This document shows, in pieces, positions 33,947-44,556 of a stretch of DNA of 64,000 bases. Location: contig CM038221.1 in the NCBI GenBank assembly GCA_021442155.1, forward strand, positions 23,373,906-23,437,905, read 5' to 3'. This DNA comes from Cymbidium sinense. Lineage: Eukaryota > Streptophyta > Magnoliopsida > Asparagales > Orchidaceae. The notes under the pieces are model-generated. The model saw nothing but the letters and a program-made list of their open reading frames with translations. It was not told the DNA's origin and made no database searches. The translations under genes and the position numbers were made by a program. The first letter of the stretch is position 1, and each line of letters opens with the position of its first letter.

Positions 33947-35769
33947 GCTTCTTCTCGTTCTCATAGAAGTAACGATTTATTATAACTAAGAAAGTCAGAA
34001 ATAAGTTGCTATAAATTTTAATGTATGGTGGGATAGCATCCACAAAAGTCATGATGTCTTTCTATAACTTTCACTTCTAGTCGACAATGACAACAATATA
34101 TTGATTATTTAATCTTGACCATTGTAGTTACACTAACTATTACAATTGAACTTCACAATCCTTTCACCCACATTTTCATGGCCTTATTAACACTAATACA
34201 ATATTATTTAAAATCGTACGTGGAATATTCTTTCATAATATAAGCTAGCTGACATTATCAACTTATTAAATATTTTATAGTATTTAAAATAAATAATAAC
34301 TTATAAATAATGATCATATGAGATATAAAATATCTAATTTTAGTATACTCATGTCTTTAAATGTGTACTCTATTCTCACTGTCAAATGTAGGTGTTGGTT
34401 GTTTCATAATGATGTGGTGTTATCATTTGCTAGATTTCTTATTAAAACTTATATATCTCTTTTATATTGCGTTGTAACACCATTTTTATTCTTATTCATA
34501 TATAACTTGCAAGATTGCATTCTACATTTTTTAACAAAATTTATAAATTAACCATATTAAAGTCTTTTGAAATTTCTAGAGTTCTCTTTCTCATTCTTCT
34601 TTCAAATGTATTCACTTTGTTATCATCACTAACAACTTTCAAAAGTCCTTCTTCAAAAATATTTATATGCAAATCAACTACAACATTCACTTTTATATCA
34701 TATATGGTTTAATCACTTGAAGGGCCAACATTAGAATCTATATTTGTTGATTACAAATCAATAGTTAGAGGTTGTTAACTATCAAAATCTTGGAGGCATT
34801 AGCTATGCTAAAGATTTAAGAACATTCAAACATAAGATCGATGATATGATATTATTTATGGCATATAAATTAGATACAAATCTATGTCAACATTTATTAT
34901 CATATAATATATAAGGAACTATCCATATTTTTTCATGCAGATGTAGAAGAATTGATTTATGAATCTTATAGAATATATTTTTAAGATATTCTATGTCATT
35001 TATTTTGTAATTTTATTCTTAAAATTATATAAAAACTTAAAAGATATTTTTTTTTCTTACAAAAAATAAAAGATTAATATTTTATGCTTTATAGAATAAA
35101 ACAAAGAGTACTACATTTTTATTTTAAAGCAAGAGATTTATTAAATTTTCATGAGACTTAATATCAAGTATTTACTAAGTTACTTATTAAATAAATAATA
35201 TAAATAGTTTATAAATATAAATAAATAAGTGATTGTATTCAAGTTTGGTTCAGCTAGACTTCAAGTTTTAAGAACTTCAAGTTTATTTAAATATTGCTAA
35301 CTCAAAAAAACTTAAATAAATATTAATCAAACTAAGTTTGAGCTATTCATCAAGCATACTGGTTCATTAATTACAATCATAATTATAAACATCTAAAAAT
35401 AGAAATAAAACTCATATAAGATACATATAGAGCCTTGTCATCACTTGGAGTGTTTGTTGATCATTTATGTTATTTCTAAATCTTTCTCACATACACTTTT
35501 TTATTGTGATTATTTGTAGCTACTCGTTGGCTTTATATCATTTAGTTTTCCCCTTCTTTTAGGAGGGAGATTCTCTCATTCAAATCTAATCATATATGAC
35601 TTTAGGTCATTCAATACTATGTTTTTATTCCTTAAAGAAGAATCATCTTAACTACCTCTTCTCAATTGTCAACTTAAGACCATTCAATTCTATCTTCCAA
35701 TCATGCAAGGAATTTTCCCAACCACTTTAAGTTGCATGCTAACTCTAAGTTAATACTTTCTTTCCCTGT
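33947..35769. other. AT-rich intergenic DNA
   Basis: No gene recognised. At 35180-35370 phrases such as 'ttcaagtttggttcagctag' and 'aagtttgagctattcatc' suggest another decayed copy of the GAGCTC-type repeat. Frames at 34318-34712 are AT-driven and lack motifs. Confidence 0.45.
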
Positions 35770-36500
35770 TAGAATAAAACCTATTTAGAATAGGCATATA
35801 AATGAGTCAATCAAGTTCAAGTCACAACTAACTCAAGCTCAGCTTACCCATTTCATGGTAGGCTCAAGCTTGAGTTTAGTTTATGTACCAAACTCCAACT
35901 CAACTCATAAAATTGATAAAAAGACAAGCCTTGGTTCATAAGATTAAGTTCTATCCCCCAAACTCTCAAAATTGTAGATTACAAAGAAGCAATAAAGTTA
36001 AAATAAGAGTTAGAGAAGCATGGATGGCGAGGAGTTGCTTTGAGAGCTCACAAGGGAGGCATTGTTTGTCTTGAAGTAACAATGGGAGTCCACTTGGGAA
36101 AGATATTGATGGCATGGAAGTCAAAATGGGAAGCTTCTAGAAAAGATATTGATAATGAAGAAGCCATAATAGTGATGTTTGAATAAGAAGTAAGAGTTTA
36201 TAAGACTCACGACATTTAAAGAAGCAAAAGAAGAGTTTGTGAGATTTATGAAATTCGAAGAAGAAGAAAAGTTCATGAGACTCATTAGAGAATGAATTTT
36301 AGGGGAGAAATGGGATTTAAGCTTTTATTAGATTTAACCAAGTAGCTTAACAAGCCTACTTGATAAGCTTTATCAACTAAAAACTAAGCTCATATAATAT
36401 ACGAGCAGCAAATTAAGTTTGAGCTCGAGCTCAACTCTATAAATTCAACTCAAGAGTTAAATAACGAGTTTAACGTAAGCCAACTTGACTCGCACCCTTA
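35770..36500. repeat. GAGCTC-type dispersed repeat, ends visible
   Basis: The left part (35790-35890) has 'ctcaagctcagcttaccc' and 'ggctcaagcttgagttta'. The right part (36345-36500) has 'tttgagctcgagctcaac', 'taacgagtttaacgtaagcc' and ends 'gactcgcacccttaa', the reverse complement of the 'agggtgtaaatgagccgag' start seen at 39611. The middle (35950-36320) is GA-rich, and its short frame (35883-36074) has no motif. This widespread plant repeat type has no function I can state; which transposon class it belongs to is unclear. Confidence 0.5.
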
Positions 36501-37764
36501 ATTCTAACTACCTCAATCTAATCACTCACTAATAGACCAACTCCATGTTATTTGGTCATCTTCCTTTGTGTGGCTGCCCATATCATGCTTCCAAATTCTC
36601 TACACCATCAGTAAATGGGATGCTCACTAGAGTTTAAGTTTTTTTAAAATTATATTAATAGCATCTTTGTTTTATTATGATAAAGTTAACACAAAGGAGT
36701 ATTTGATTATTTGTCATACATTTTTTTAAAAAAAGTATCTTCAATTACAAAAAAATAATCGTGCAAAATTGGATCGAATCTATTTTAATATGTTTAATGC
36801 TCAAACAAACTAAGCCAGCAAATACAATCAGGTTAGATCAAGGCGGACTAATCTAAGCTTTTTATGAATAATCCAATTGACACTTATCATACTTCTTAAA
36901 CATTGCTTACTATTTTTAAATCATCTCATTTAAATGTAATTCTCAACAACCAAAATATCTTCACCAAATTATCTCTCACAATTTTAGGAAATTGATTTCT
37001 TATTTTTCTATTTGTTTTTTCTCTATATTACTAAATAAATGTAATTTTGTTTTTTTTTTAAATTTTTTCAACAATTTTAAGAAAAAATAAACCTCCTAAA
37101 ATCTAACTATTGATAAGGTTATAACATCATTACACGAGCTCATTAAGAATATATAAGATATAAGAGATTACCGTTGATTGAGCTTTGCTCTTAACGAGAG
37201 ACGTTCGTAGATACAATACGTTTAGTTGCCATTAAAACTTAAGATTCAAATATATATAAGATACTGTTTATGATACTATATCAATAATGTTAAAAAAAGT
37301 TAGGTGATATTTCGATAAAATAATATATTTATATAATAAATAGTACAATTATTATATTTTTTTGAAAAATAAAATTGTAGAAGAATTTGTCATGATCACC
37401 AAGCTAATAAACAGTTGTATATACAACGTAACATTTCTATCTTATATTAGTACATAAAATTAAAAGAGAAAACAGAACAAAATGTTACAAAAACAAAATA
37501 ATGATCTCTTCTCTTATTTTCTTACTGCCGACGCGTCGACTGCTGACGCTTTGACGCGATTGATCGCTGAGGTTACATCATCATTATTTTTACGAGTAAT
37601 TTTCATTAATATTTAAGATTAAATTATTTATATATTAATGTTTAGTTATTTTCATTTGTGAAATTCTCATTCAAATATTAAAATTTCATAAAACAATTTT
37701 AACTATTATTTTGTTTTTATCAATTTTCAATAATTTAATAATATCACAAACTAATTTATTTTAA

Positions 37765-37766
<2 letters not shown>
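36501..37766. other. AT-rich intergenic DNA
   Basis: No gene or element recognised. A short GC-rich patch with 'gccgacgcgtcgactgctgacg' (37527-37548) contains the palindrome GACGCGTC. Confidence 0.45.
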
Positions 37767-37828
<62 letters not shown>

Positions 37829-37911
37829 CATGTATATATATATATATTACATGTATATATATATATATACATGTATATATATATATATACGTATAATAAT
37901 ATATATATATG

Positions 37912-37952
<41 letters not shown>

Positions 37953-38008
37953 ATATACATATGTATACATACATGTATACATATACATACATGTATATAT
38001 ATATACAC

Positions 38009-38091
<83 letters not shown>

Positions 38092-38092
38092 G
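37767..38092. repeat. Long (TA)n block with CATG interruptions
   Basis: About 325 bases of TA dinucleotides. A 'tacatgtatatata' unit recurs three to four times between 37830 and 37890, and 'acatacatgtatac' variants occur at 37960-38000. It yields Tyr/Ile-only frames on both strands, which are artefacts. It directly abuts a copy of the dispersed repeat that starts at 38093. Confidence 0.95.
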
Positions 38093-38350
38093 GTGTAAAA
38101 TATATTAAATTTGAGCAAATCAAATTTTTATTTGTGTTTAGTTGGTTCGAAAATCACTCTATTCCTGTTTAAAATAGTTTGAAATTTTGGTATTTGTGTT
38201 TAACTAGAATTATTTGAAATGATTCATATAAATTTGAAATGACTCAAAAAAATAATAATTTTAAAAATATGAATAGCCAATGATTTGAACTTGAACTGAT
38301 TTTTGTATGATAAAAATAACAATTATGAAGCCATACTTCCTACTATGAAA
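38093..38350 (+). repeat. Dispersed repeat, decayed plus-strand copy
   Basis: 'taggtgtaaaatatatta' then 'tttgtgtttagttggttcg', 'tttgaaattttggtatttgtg' and 'gaaatgattcatataaatttgaaatgact' run parallel to 39611-39760 ('agggtgtaaatgagccgag', 'cgtgtttggctta', 'ctcgaaattttagtgttcgtg'). The GC positions of the other copy are changed mostly to A or T here, as in methylated-C decay. Confidence 0.6.
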
Positions 38351-38689
38351 TTATTTATATATATACTATTAAATTTTTATGCATTTAAATATTTAAGTAT
38401 TCGAAGTAAATTGTATATTTTTACGTATATATTTTGATGAAATTAAAAAATAAAATATTATTTAAATAAATATAATAATTTAGATATTAGACATATAAAT
38501 ATATAAAAAATAGTGTGATACATATATTTAAATATCCGTTATTTTATTTAGACAGTGGTAATTTTATAAACTGAACAAATTTTTAGTGACATATAGTACA
38601 TATCTAAATCTATCTTTTTTTTTTGTTTACTTTTATGATGGAGAAGGCTTTTACTTTATTATAATTAATAATATTATGTTTTCTTAAAA
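38351..38689. other. AT-rich intergenic DNA
   Basis: Nothing recognised. Confidence 0.5.
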
Positions 38690-38995
38690 ACAAAAGGGTT
38701 GGCCCATTGAAGGAAAAAAGGGGGGAATCGGTTGAAATTTGATTCCAGTTGACGAATTGGCGAGAGCGAGAAGCAATCGCTGGCCCAATCACGAGCTGCC
38801 GTCAGGCCGGTCTGTGCAGACCGGAAGGGTCTGAACCACTCAGTGATGGCTTTACAGGCCAATTACTTGGCGTTTGCTCGATGGCGACGGTTCGTTCCGT
38901 GCTGCCACTTGCCGAGCCGACGAGAGATGGCGACTTCTTCCGTCTCCTTATTTTCTTCGGTCCAGGGAAGACCACTGACAGATTTTAAATTTGCT
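38690..38995. other. GC-rich, CpG-containing island of unknown origin
   Basis: A 300-base patch far richer in G, C and CpG than its surroundings. It has a short plus frame (38749-38988) and an overlapping minus frame (38862-38674), neither with a known motif. Inside the plus frame MATVRSVLPLAEPTRDGDFF begins at 38881. An 8-bp inverted repeat CCGGTCTG/CAGACCGG with a 2-base loop lies at 38807-38824. It might be a first-exon fragment captured from a gene, part of an unrecognised element, or a young insertion. I cannot name a function. Confidence 0.35.
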
Positions 38996-39037
38996 GACCG
39001 GCGTAAAAGTAAAATGTGATAATTTTTTTTTTATCAG

Positions 39038-39051
39038 AAGAATATTCGTTC
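39038..39051. other. SINE target-site duplication, left copy
   Basis: AAGAATATTCGTTC; the right copy at 39258-39271 differs at one base (G to A). Confidence 0.85.
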
Positions 39052-39257
39052 TCACCCACCGTCTCTTAGTTCAATTGGTGAACATGGACTGAGAAACCCC
39101 GGATCAATTGAATCCTCTTGAGGCTACGTAATGGTGGAGAATCAAATTTAACCCAACACATGATGATGAAGTAGCCCAGGGATAATACAGATGATATCTA
39201 CCCATAAGATAGGTGAGGTGTTGGGTGGATACCCATTATAAAAAAAAAAAAAAAAAA
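39052..39257 (+). mobile_element. tRNA-derived SINE
   Basis: A short element of about 205 bases. Its head has a tRNA-like A box (TTAGTTCAATTGGTGAACA, about 39066-39084) and a B-box-like GGATCAATTGAATCC (39101-39115), the internal pol III promoter. It ends in a run of about 20 A (39238-39257). A 14-base direct duplication with one mismatch flanks it. It encodes no protein and would depend on a LINE, such as the family at 28319-33933, for movement. I cannot assign a named SINE family. Confidence 0.8.
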
Positions 39258-39271
39258 AAGAATATTCATTC
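39258..39271. other. SINE target-site duplication, right copy
   Basis: AAGAATATTCATTC directly after the A tail. Confidence 0.85.
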
Positions 39272-39331
39272 CCTGATTTGTTATGAGCAATGGTCAAGAG
39301 ACTCGTGGAAAAATTACATTTATCTCTGAAG

Positions 39332-39335
<4 letters not shown>

Positions 39336-39373
<38 letters not shown>
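39336..39373. repeat. (TA)n microsatellite
   Basis: Pure TA dinucleotides, about 19 units. Confidence 0.95.
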
Positions 39374-39375
<2 letters not shown>

Positions 39376-39604
39376 TGATTAGATTTTATTACTGGTGACG
39401 GGCATCTGATTAAAGGCTATGCTGGCCCCTATGGCGAAGACCGGGGTTAATTTTTATGATGATAATAAACATCATTATTGATAACAATGATGAGCGTTAC
39501 TATTAATGTCCATGTGAAAGTTGAGGTTGGTGGAGAGAGACGGGCATTAGGATTAGTAGTAATAGATGCTTATTGGGCTTAGAGGATAGTTCACTTGTAT
39601 ATAT

Positions 39605-40030
39605 TAAATTAAGGGTGTAAATGAGCCGAGTTTGAGTGAGCCGAACTCTTATTCGTGTTTGGCTTACATTCAAAATACCTCGAAATTTTAGTGTTCGTGT
39701 CCGACTCAAATTATTCGAAATGGCTCGTATTAGCTCTAAATGAAATAATTTGAAAAATCCGTAAAAGAGAAGATTCGAATATAGGTTAATCTTTTGCATA
39801 ACAAAAACTTTAACTACTAAACCATACTTGCACCTATAGTATATATATTATTATACAATATAATATATATTTTTTATTTCGACCTAAATCGAGCTGAACA
39901 CGATCGAACAAAGGATTGTTAATGTTCGACTCATTTATAAATCGAGTTTGAACTATTTGTTCATATTCTGCTCGCTTACTTAATGAACGAGCCGAACACG
40001 AGCTGTTTACGAACAACGAGCTATTTTAAT
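39605..40030 (+). repeat. GAGCCGA-type dispersed repeat, best-preserved copy
   Basis: Begins 'aagggtgtaaatgagccgag' and has 'gagccgaactcttattcgtg' and 'ctcgaaattttagtgttcg'. After an AT-rich middle it ends with 'gaacgagccgaacacgagc' and 'acgaacaacgagcta'. The terminal GAGCCGA(A)C motifs occur in direct and inverted forms. Related copies are at 38093, 35770-36500 and, decayed, at 27860 and 35180. The two minus frames here (39503-39799, 39834-40016) are shadows of the repeat. Confidence 0.65.
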
Positions 40031-41329
40031 AGCCCAATATTAAATAGGGAATGAGTGAGTGTTAGTCTCTTCCATATATTCGAAGCAGATAATTTCCACA
40101 TAGGATTGAAGAATGGGTAGGGAGATCTCGAGTGACATAATGAACTTCATTAAAAAATAACATGAAGCTAAACATAATGCTTACTTGTAACACAAAACAT
40201 CTTTTGAGACTTGATATCATGATCATTATAAAAGATCAAATTTTCTTGTTATTTAAACTTGTATAACCAAATCAAGATAAGTGTTGTAGCCTAAGTTGAT
40301 ATTACTATTTTATTCATATTAAATGCTATTTGATTTACTAATCAAGGCATGTCTCATCTCAAGTCTCAATAACTCCTTTATCTTAGACAACTAGGTTTTT
40401 TTATACGAAAATTTTAAATTATTCTTATATTTCATAATTGTAGACTCTAACGAGATCTTATTATATTTTTATCTAGTTTGTCAAGAACTCAAAGAAAAAT
40501 CTAAAATAGCCAATATAATAAAAATAAAACATAAATAGGTCAAATACTTTTACCCAAATGATTTTTCATTCGTTTCTTTCAAAAACTATGTCACATTATT
40601 CAAGCCATTATGCAAAGATTTATTTTAAAACTTAATGTGTATGTATATTTTTGCCATTTTATGTAAATCTTATATCTTATAAATATAAAGTAAAAGCAAT
40701 AAAATATTTTATTTTATAGTAAACAAATTCTTTATTAAGAGTTCAATAAAAAAATTATAAATGTAATTATCAATTAAAATTTTAATTCAATTGACAACAA
40801 TTAAAAAAGAAAAATAAAATATGTATTTCATTTGATCTAAGATTTGGTAAATATGAGTTGATCCATTGGATGAATTGTTGCATTAATTTTATTGTTTACA
40901 TAACAAAACAAAAATGAAATATATTAGGGTTACATGGAGTTGAAGTGTATAGGAAGAATCCCAAGGGGTTACAAAAGGGTGATGTGAGAGAGCCAATTGC
41001 ACATGTTATTTATAATATTAGGGATTTTAATTATCACCACCAACTCAATTAATATATATTGAGTGATTTTAGTAGCCAAGGAAGTCATGAACAAAATCCC
41101 TTAATATATACTTTATGCTTTGACCATGTTGAAATTGTCAAGTTTTTAAAAGATTTAAGACCATAACTTACCATTAATGATGTGTGGTATTTTAATTTGG
41201 AGTCATTGGGGTACCACGCAGATCTTAAGAGGTACTTATTAAAGTGATCGAGTATAACATTAAGGTATGATGTACCATCTCGAAAGATGGAGACATCACC
41301 CTATGATAGACCTAATTAATAAGGACTCG
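40031..41329. other. AT-rich DNA left of the tandem units
   Basis: No gene recognised. The last 300 bases (41020-41329) may already belong to the long LTR that follows, since no insertion boundary could be found. Confidence 0.4.
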
Positions 41330-41742
41330 TTTGACCTCACTTTTGGAGTGAGCTCTCAACTTTTTCATCTTAAAGATAGGACTCCTCTAGACATTAAGTG
41401 TTCCTTAGTCTTAAGACACTTATAGTGATTAAGTAATCACTTAACCTAACCCTAGAGACTTAGAAGAGTTAGCCATATGAATAGGTCATGCTTTAGGGGT
41501 ATTAGGAAAACTTGCCTACCCTATAGCTTGAACTAAATCCTTACTTCCTTCTTTCAAGTCAAACTTCAAATTCAAACCAACTTCAAATTCAAATCAACTT
41601 CAAATTCAAATCAACTTCAAATTCAAATCAATTCCAAATCAAACCTTAAATCAAATTCCAACTCAATGGATTTTCTCAAATCATAAATCAATTCAAAAAC
41701 TCAAATCATGAATCAATTCCAAGTGATTGAAACCCGTGATCA

Positions 41743-41772
41743 ATTCCAACAACAACAACAACAACAACAACA
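41743..41772. repeat. (CAA)n microsatellite
   Basis: About nine CAA units giving a Gln run in a spurious plus frame (41708-41950). It is absent at the matching place in unit 2 (about 47480). Confidence 0.9.
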
Positions 41773-41864
41773 AGCCTTAATCCCACTAGGTGGTGATCAA
41801 TTCCAAAAAAAACCAAAATCTTTCCTAAGCCCTTTTGATTCCATCTCATGGACTATGCTCAAAT

Positions 41865-42125
41865 CAAATCCAAATCACTCCAAATTCAAAAGATTTTCTC
41901 ACAACCCATTTATATTCTCATTTATATTCACAAATAAAAAAGAAATATAAATTCAAATAACAAAAACTAAATTGAAAACTAAAATCCAAACTCAACTTAA
42001 ATCCAACTTAAATCCTTCAAGTCAAATCCTTAAACTTAGCCCAAATAAAATTCAAATCACTCCAAACTCAAAAGATTTTCTCATAACCCATTTATATTCT
42101 CATTTATATTCACAAATATAAATAA
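41865..42125. repeat. Local duplication found only in unit 1
   Basis: A block of about 70 bases starting 'caaatcactccaaattcaaa' near 41870 recurs near 42054 with few changes; both include 'tttatattctcatttatatt'. Unit 2 has the block once (about 47535-47600). Confidence 0.75.
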
Positions 42126-44521
42126 AATCCAACTTAAATTCAACTTATGCTCTTTCCAAACAAATTCTTGAACTTAGCCAAATCATTCTCAAACCAATCC
42201 AAACCTTTGAATTTTCTCTTCAAACAATCATGCCATCAATCTCAAACCAAATACAAACATAAACTTCAATCATCAAATCAAAATCAAACTTACCCAAGTC
42301 AAACTCATATTCACCCTTTTGACTTAAAATTGTTAAATAAATCAAAGCCCATTTGACTCCAAACCACTTGCAATTGGATTCATATTTCAATCATAAGTCC
42401 ATATGTGAGTTCAAACAAACTTGAATCAAGCCTTGATGCTAATTAAGCTAATTTAACCCACCCCAAAGTGACCTAAAACACTTTTTTGAGCCAAATTTTA
42501 ATCCAACCCAAATTGGATTGAACTAAGCCCATCAAAGCCTCACATTGTGAACAACAATCATTTTAGAGTGATCAATAACTCAAATTAGGTCAAACCAAGT
42601 CAAACCTAACTATTGACCAAGTCAACACTTAGCCCAAATGAAACCCAAACTAGCCAAAATCCACTACATGCCAAATTGATTGAAACTATTGATCTAAACC
42701 AATCTATAATCAATGATTGAACTTGACCAAGTCATCATTTGAACCAAACCTAGCCTAATTGGCCACTTGATCTAAGTTGACCCAAGTTGGCCTAAAAAGT
42801 CAAAATATGTCAAATCTTGATCTAAGCCAAATTGATTGCAACCAATGGGTCAAATTCTTTCTAAATTACTTGTTGAATTTGACCAAAGCTTTAATTGGCT
42901 AACTAGACCCAACCTACCCCAATTGACTATGAACCAAAGTTGACCTGAAAGGTCAAATTAACTTGAAATTAAATGAAACTAAAATTGATTGAAACCAAAG
43001 CTTGTAATACATTTCAAATGATCAACCAAGCCTAAACCAACCCATGACCTAACCCAATTGGCTCAAATGGGTCAAATTGGTCAACTTGACCCATTTGACC
43101 TAAATGAACCTAAATGAACCAAAATTAAATATAAATCAAATTGAACCAAACCAATGATAGGCTAAAATGATCATTTGAACTGGTTTAAGCCATGGTTTGA
43201 CCAATTGAATCAATAACCCAACTTGACCAAAATAGGTCAAATTGAACCAATTCAATCCAAATGAACTCCAAATCATTTGAAATTTGGCCCAACCCATTTT
43301 TGAATCATTTCAAATCTGTCCAAATCAAAATCAAGGCCAAGTGACTGCTTTACCCCTAGGTCAAAGGGTATCATATGACCAAATTCACTTGGAATTTGGT
43401 CATATTCCTTCTCCTGACCACTTGACATCTTCCTAGTGGTCCATTTGGACACTAAGGAGGGTCTTGAACATGACCCAATCACCTTGGGTCAACCATGACC
43501 TAACCCAAGGCCAAACTGACCCCTCAATGCAAATTGGACACTTGAATCACCTCCTACACTCACCTAGCACATGAGCACTCCTTCTCTTCCACTTCTCTGC
43601 CAAAAATAAATCACATGGAGTCCCTAACAACCTAAATAAACTCTTCAATCCAAGAAATTGATCAAAAATGGCAAAGCAAGTCTCGGTCGTCCGATCCGAG
43701 TAGAGGGAGATATACTCCCCCTCATTCCAACTCAAACTAAGTTCATTGCATTCAATTGAGCTAGAGTGATTGAAAGCAAGCTTCTCCAAACTTTCCCAAG
43801 CCATTTCCAAGCCTCTTGAATTTCTCCTTTTCGGTTTTCTTCAAAGCCGAAATAGGAGAGGCCTAAGAAAATTCCAATTCATCCAATTCTCGACCAAACC
43901 TAAATTCACTTTGCAAGCACCATCAAGGGACCTAATCGAGGTCACCCAAGGCATTTCCCAAGTCTCTAAGCCACGAGAAGGGGGATTTTGATCGATGCCG
44001 CAAGCCATTGAAGGGGAGCTTGGTCAATTGAGCAATCCACTTCAAATCAGGACTTGAAACCTTCAACAGAGCTTCGTCTCTACAAGACAAAGCTACCTCC
44101 TCCGTTGAAAGCACCGGTGATAGCCTCCAGCGAGGTATTGCTCAAAATTGATCCTCCCTTAAAAATTGCTCAGTCTTTTGTGAAGGGAATTATAATCCTA
44201 TTAGATCCCAGCCGTTGGATGTTCTTCCCTATACCTCTTGATGGTGTGGGGTGAATCCTAGCCTAATCCAAGCTTAGGTGAACTCAGATCAAGTGGTGGA
44301 GGATGGATGACCTTCATCCCCTATAGCTTAGGCTGGGATGAATAATGAGCCTTCCATCCAGCATGTTTTGGATGGACGACCCTGATTAAATCGATCAGAT
44401 CCACTGATTTAAGCTCTTTAGAACCACGGATTAACCGGTGCCGATCCTTGATCGATGACCCGAGCGCATTACCGCCACCGACGACGCGATGTGATAACTT
44501 GAATAAGCAATCCTGTCGTGC

Positions 44522-44556
44522 CACGTGGAAAGCACGTCATGTCAACAGTGCACGTG
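44522..44556. promoter_or_regulatory. Pair of G-boxes in unit 1
   Basis: CACGTG at 44522-44527 and 44551-44556, 29 bases apart, with 'cacgtcatgtcaac' between them. The arrangement is kept in unit 2 (50232 and 50263) although the sequence between them has changed. ACGT cores bind plant bZIP/bHLH factors. Whether this acts as an LTR enhancer is inference. Confidence 0.4.

Noticed and set aside
34318..34712. Two plus frames of 65-77 codons as small genes
   Set aside because: Phe/Leu/Ile/Ser bias of AT-rich DNA, no motif.
37756..38123. Two 120-codon minus frames and a plus frame made of Tyr and Ile
   Set aside because: Translation of (TA)n DNA.
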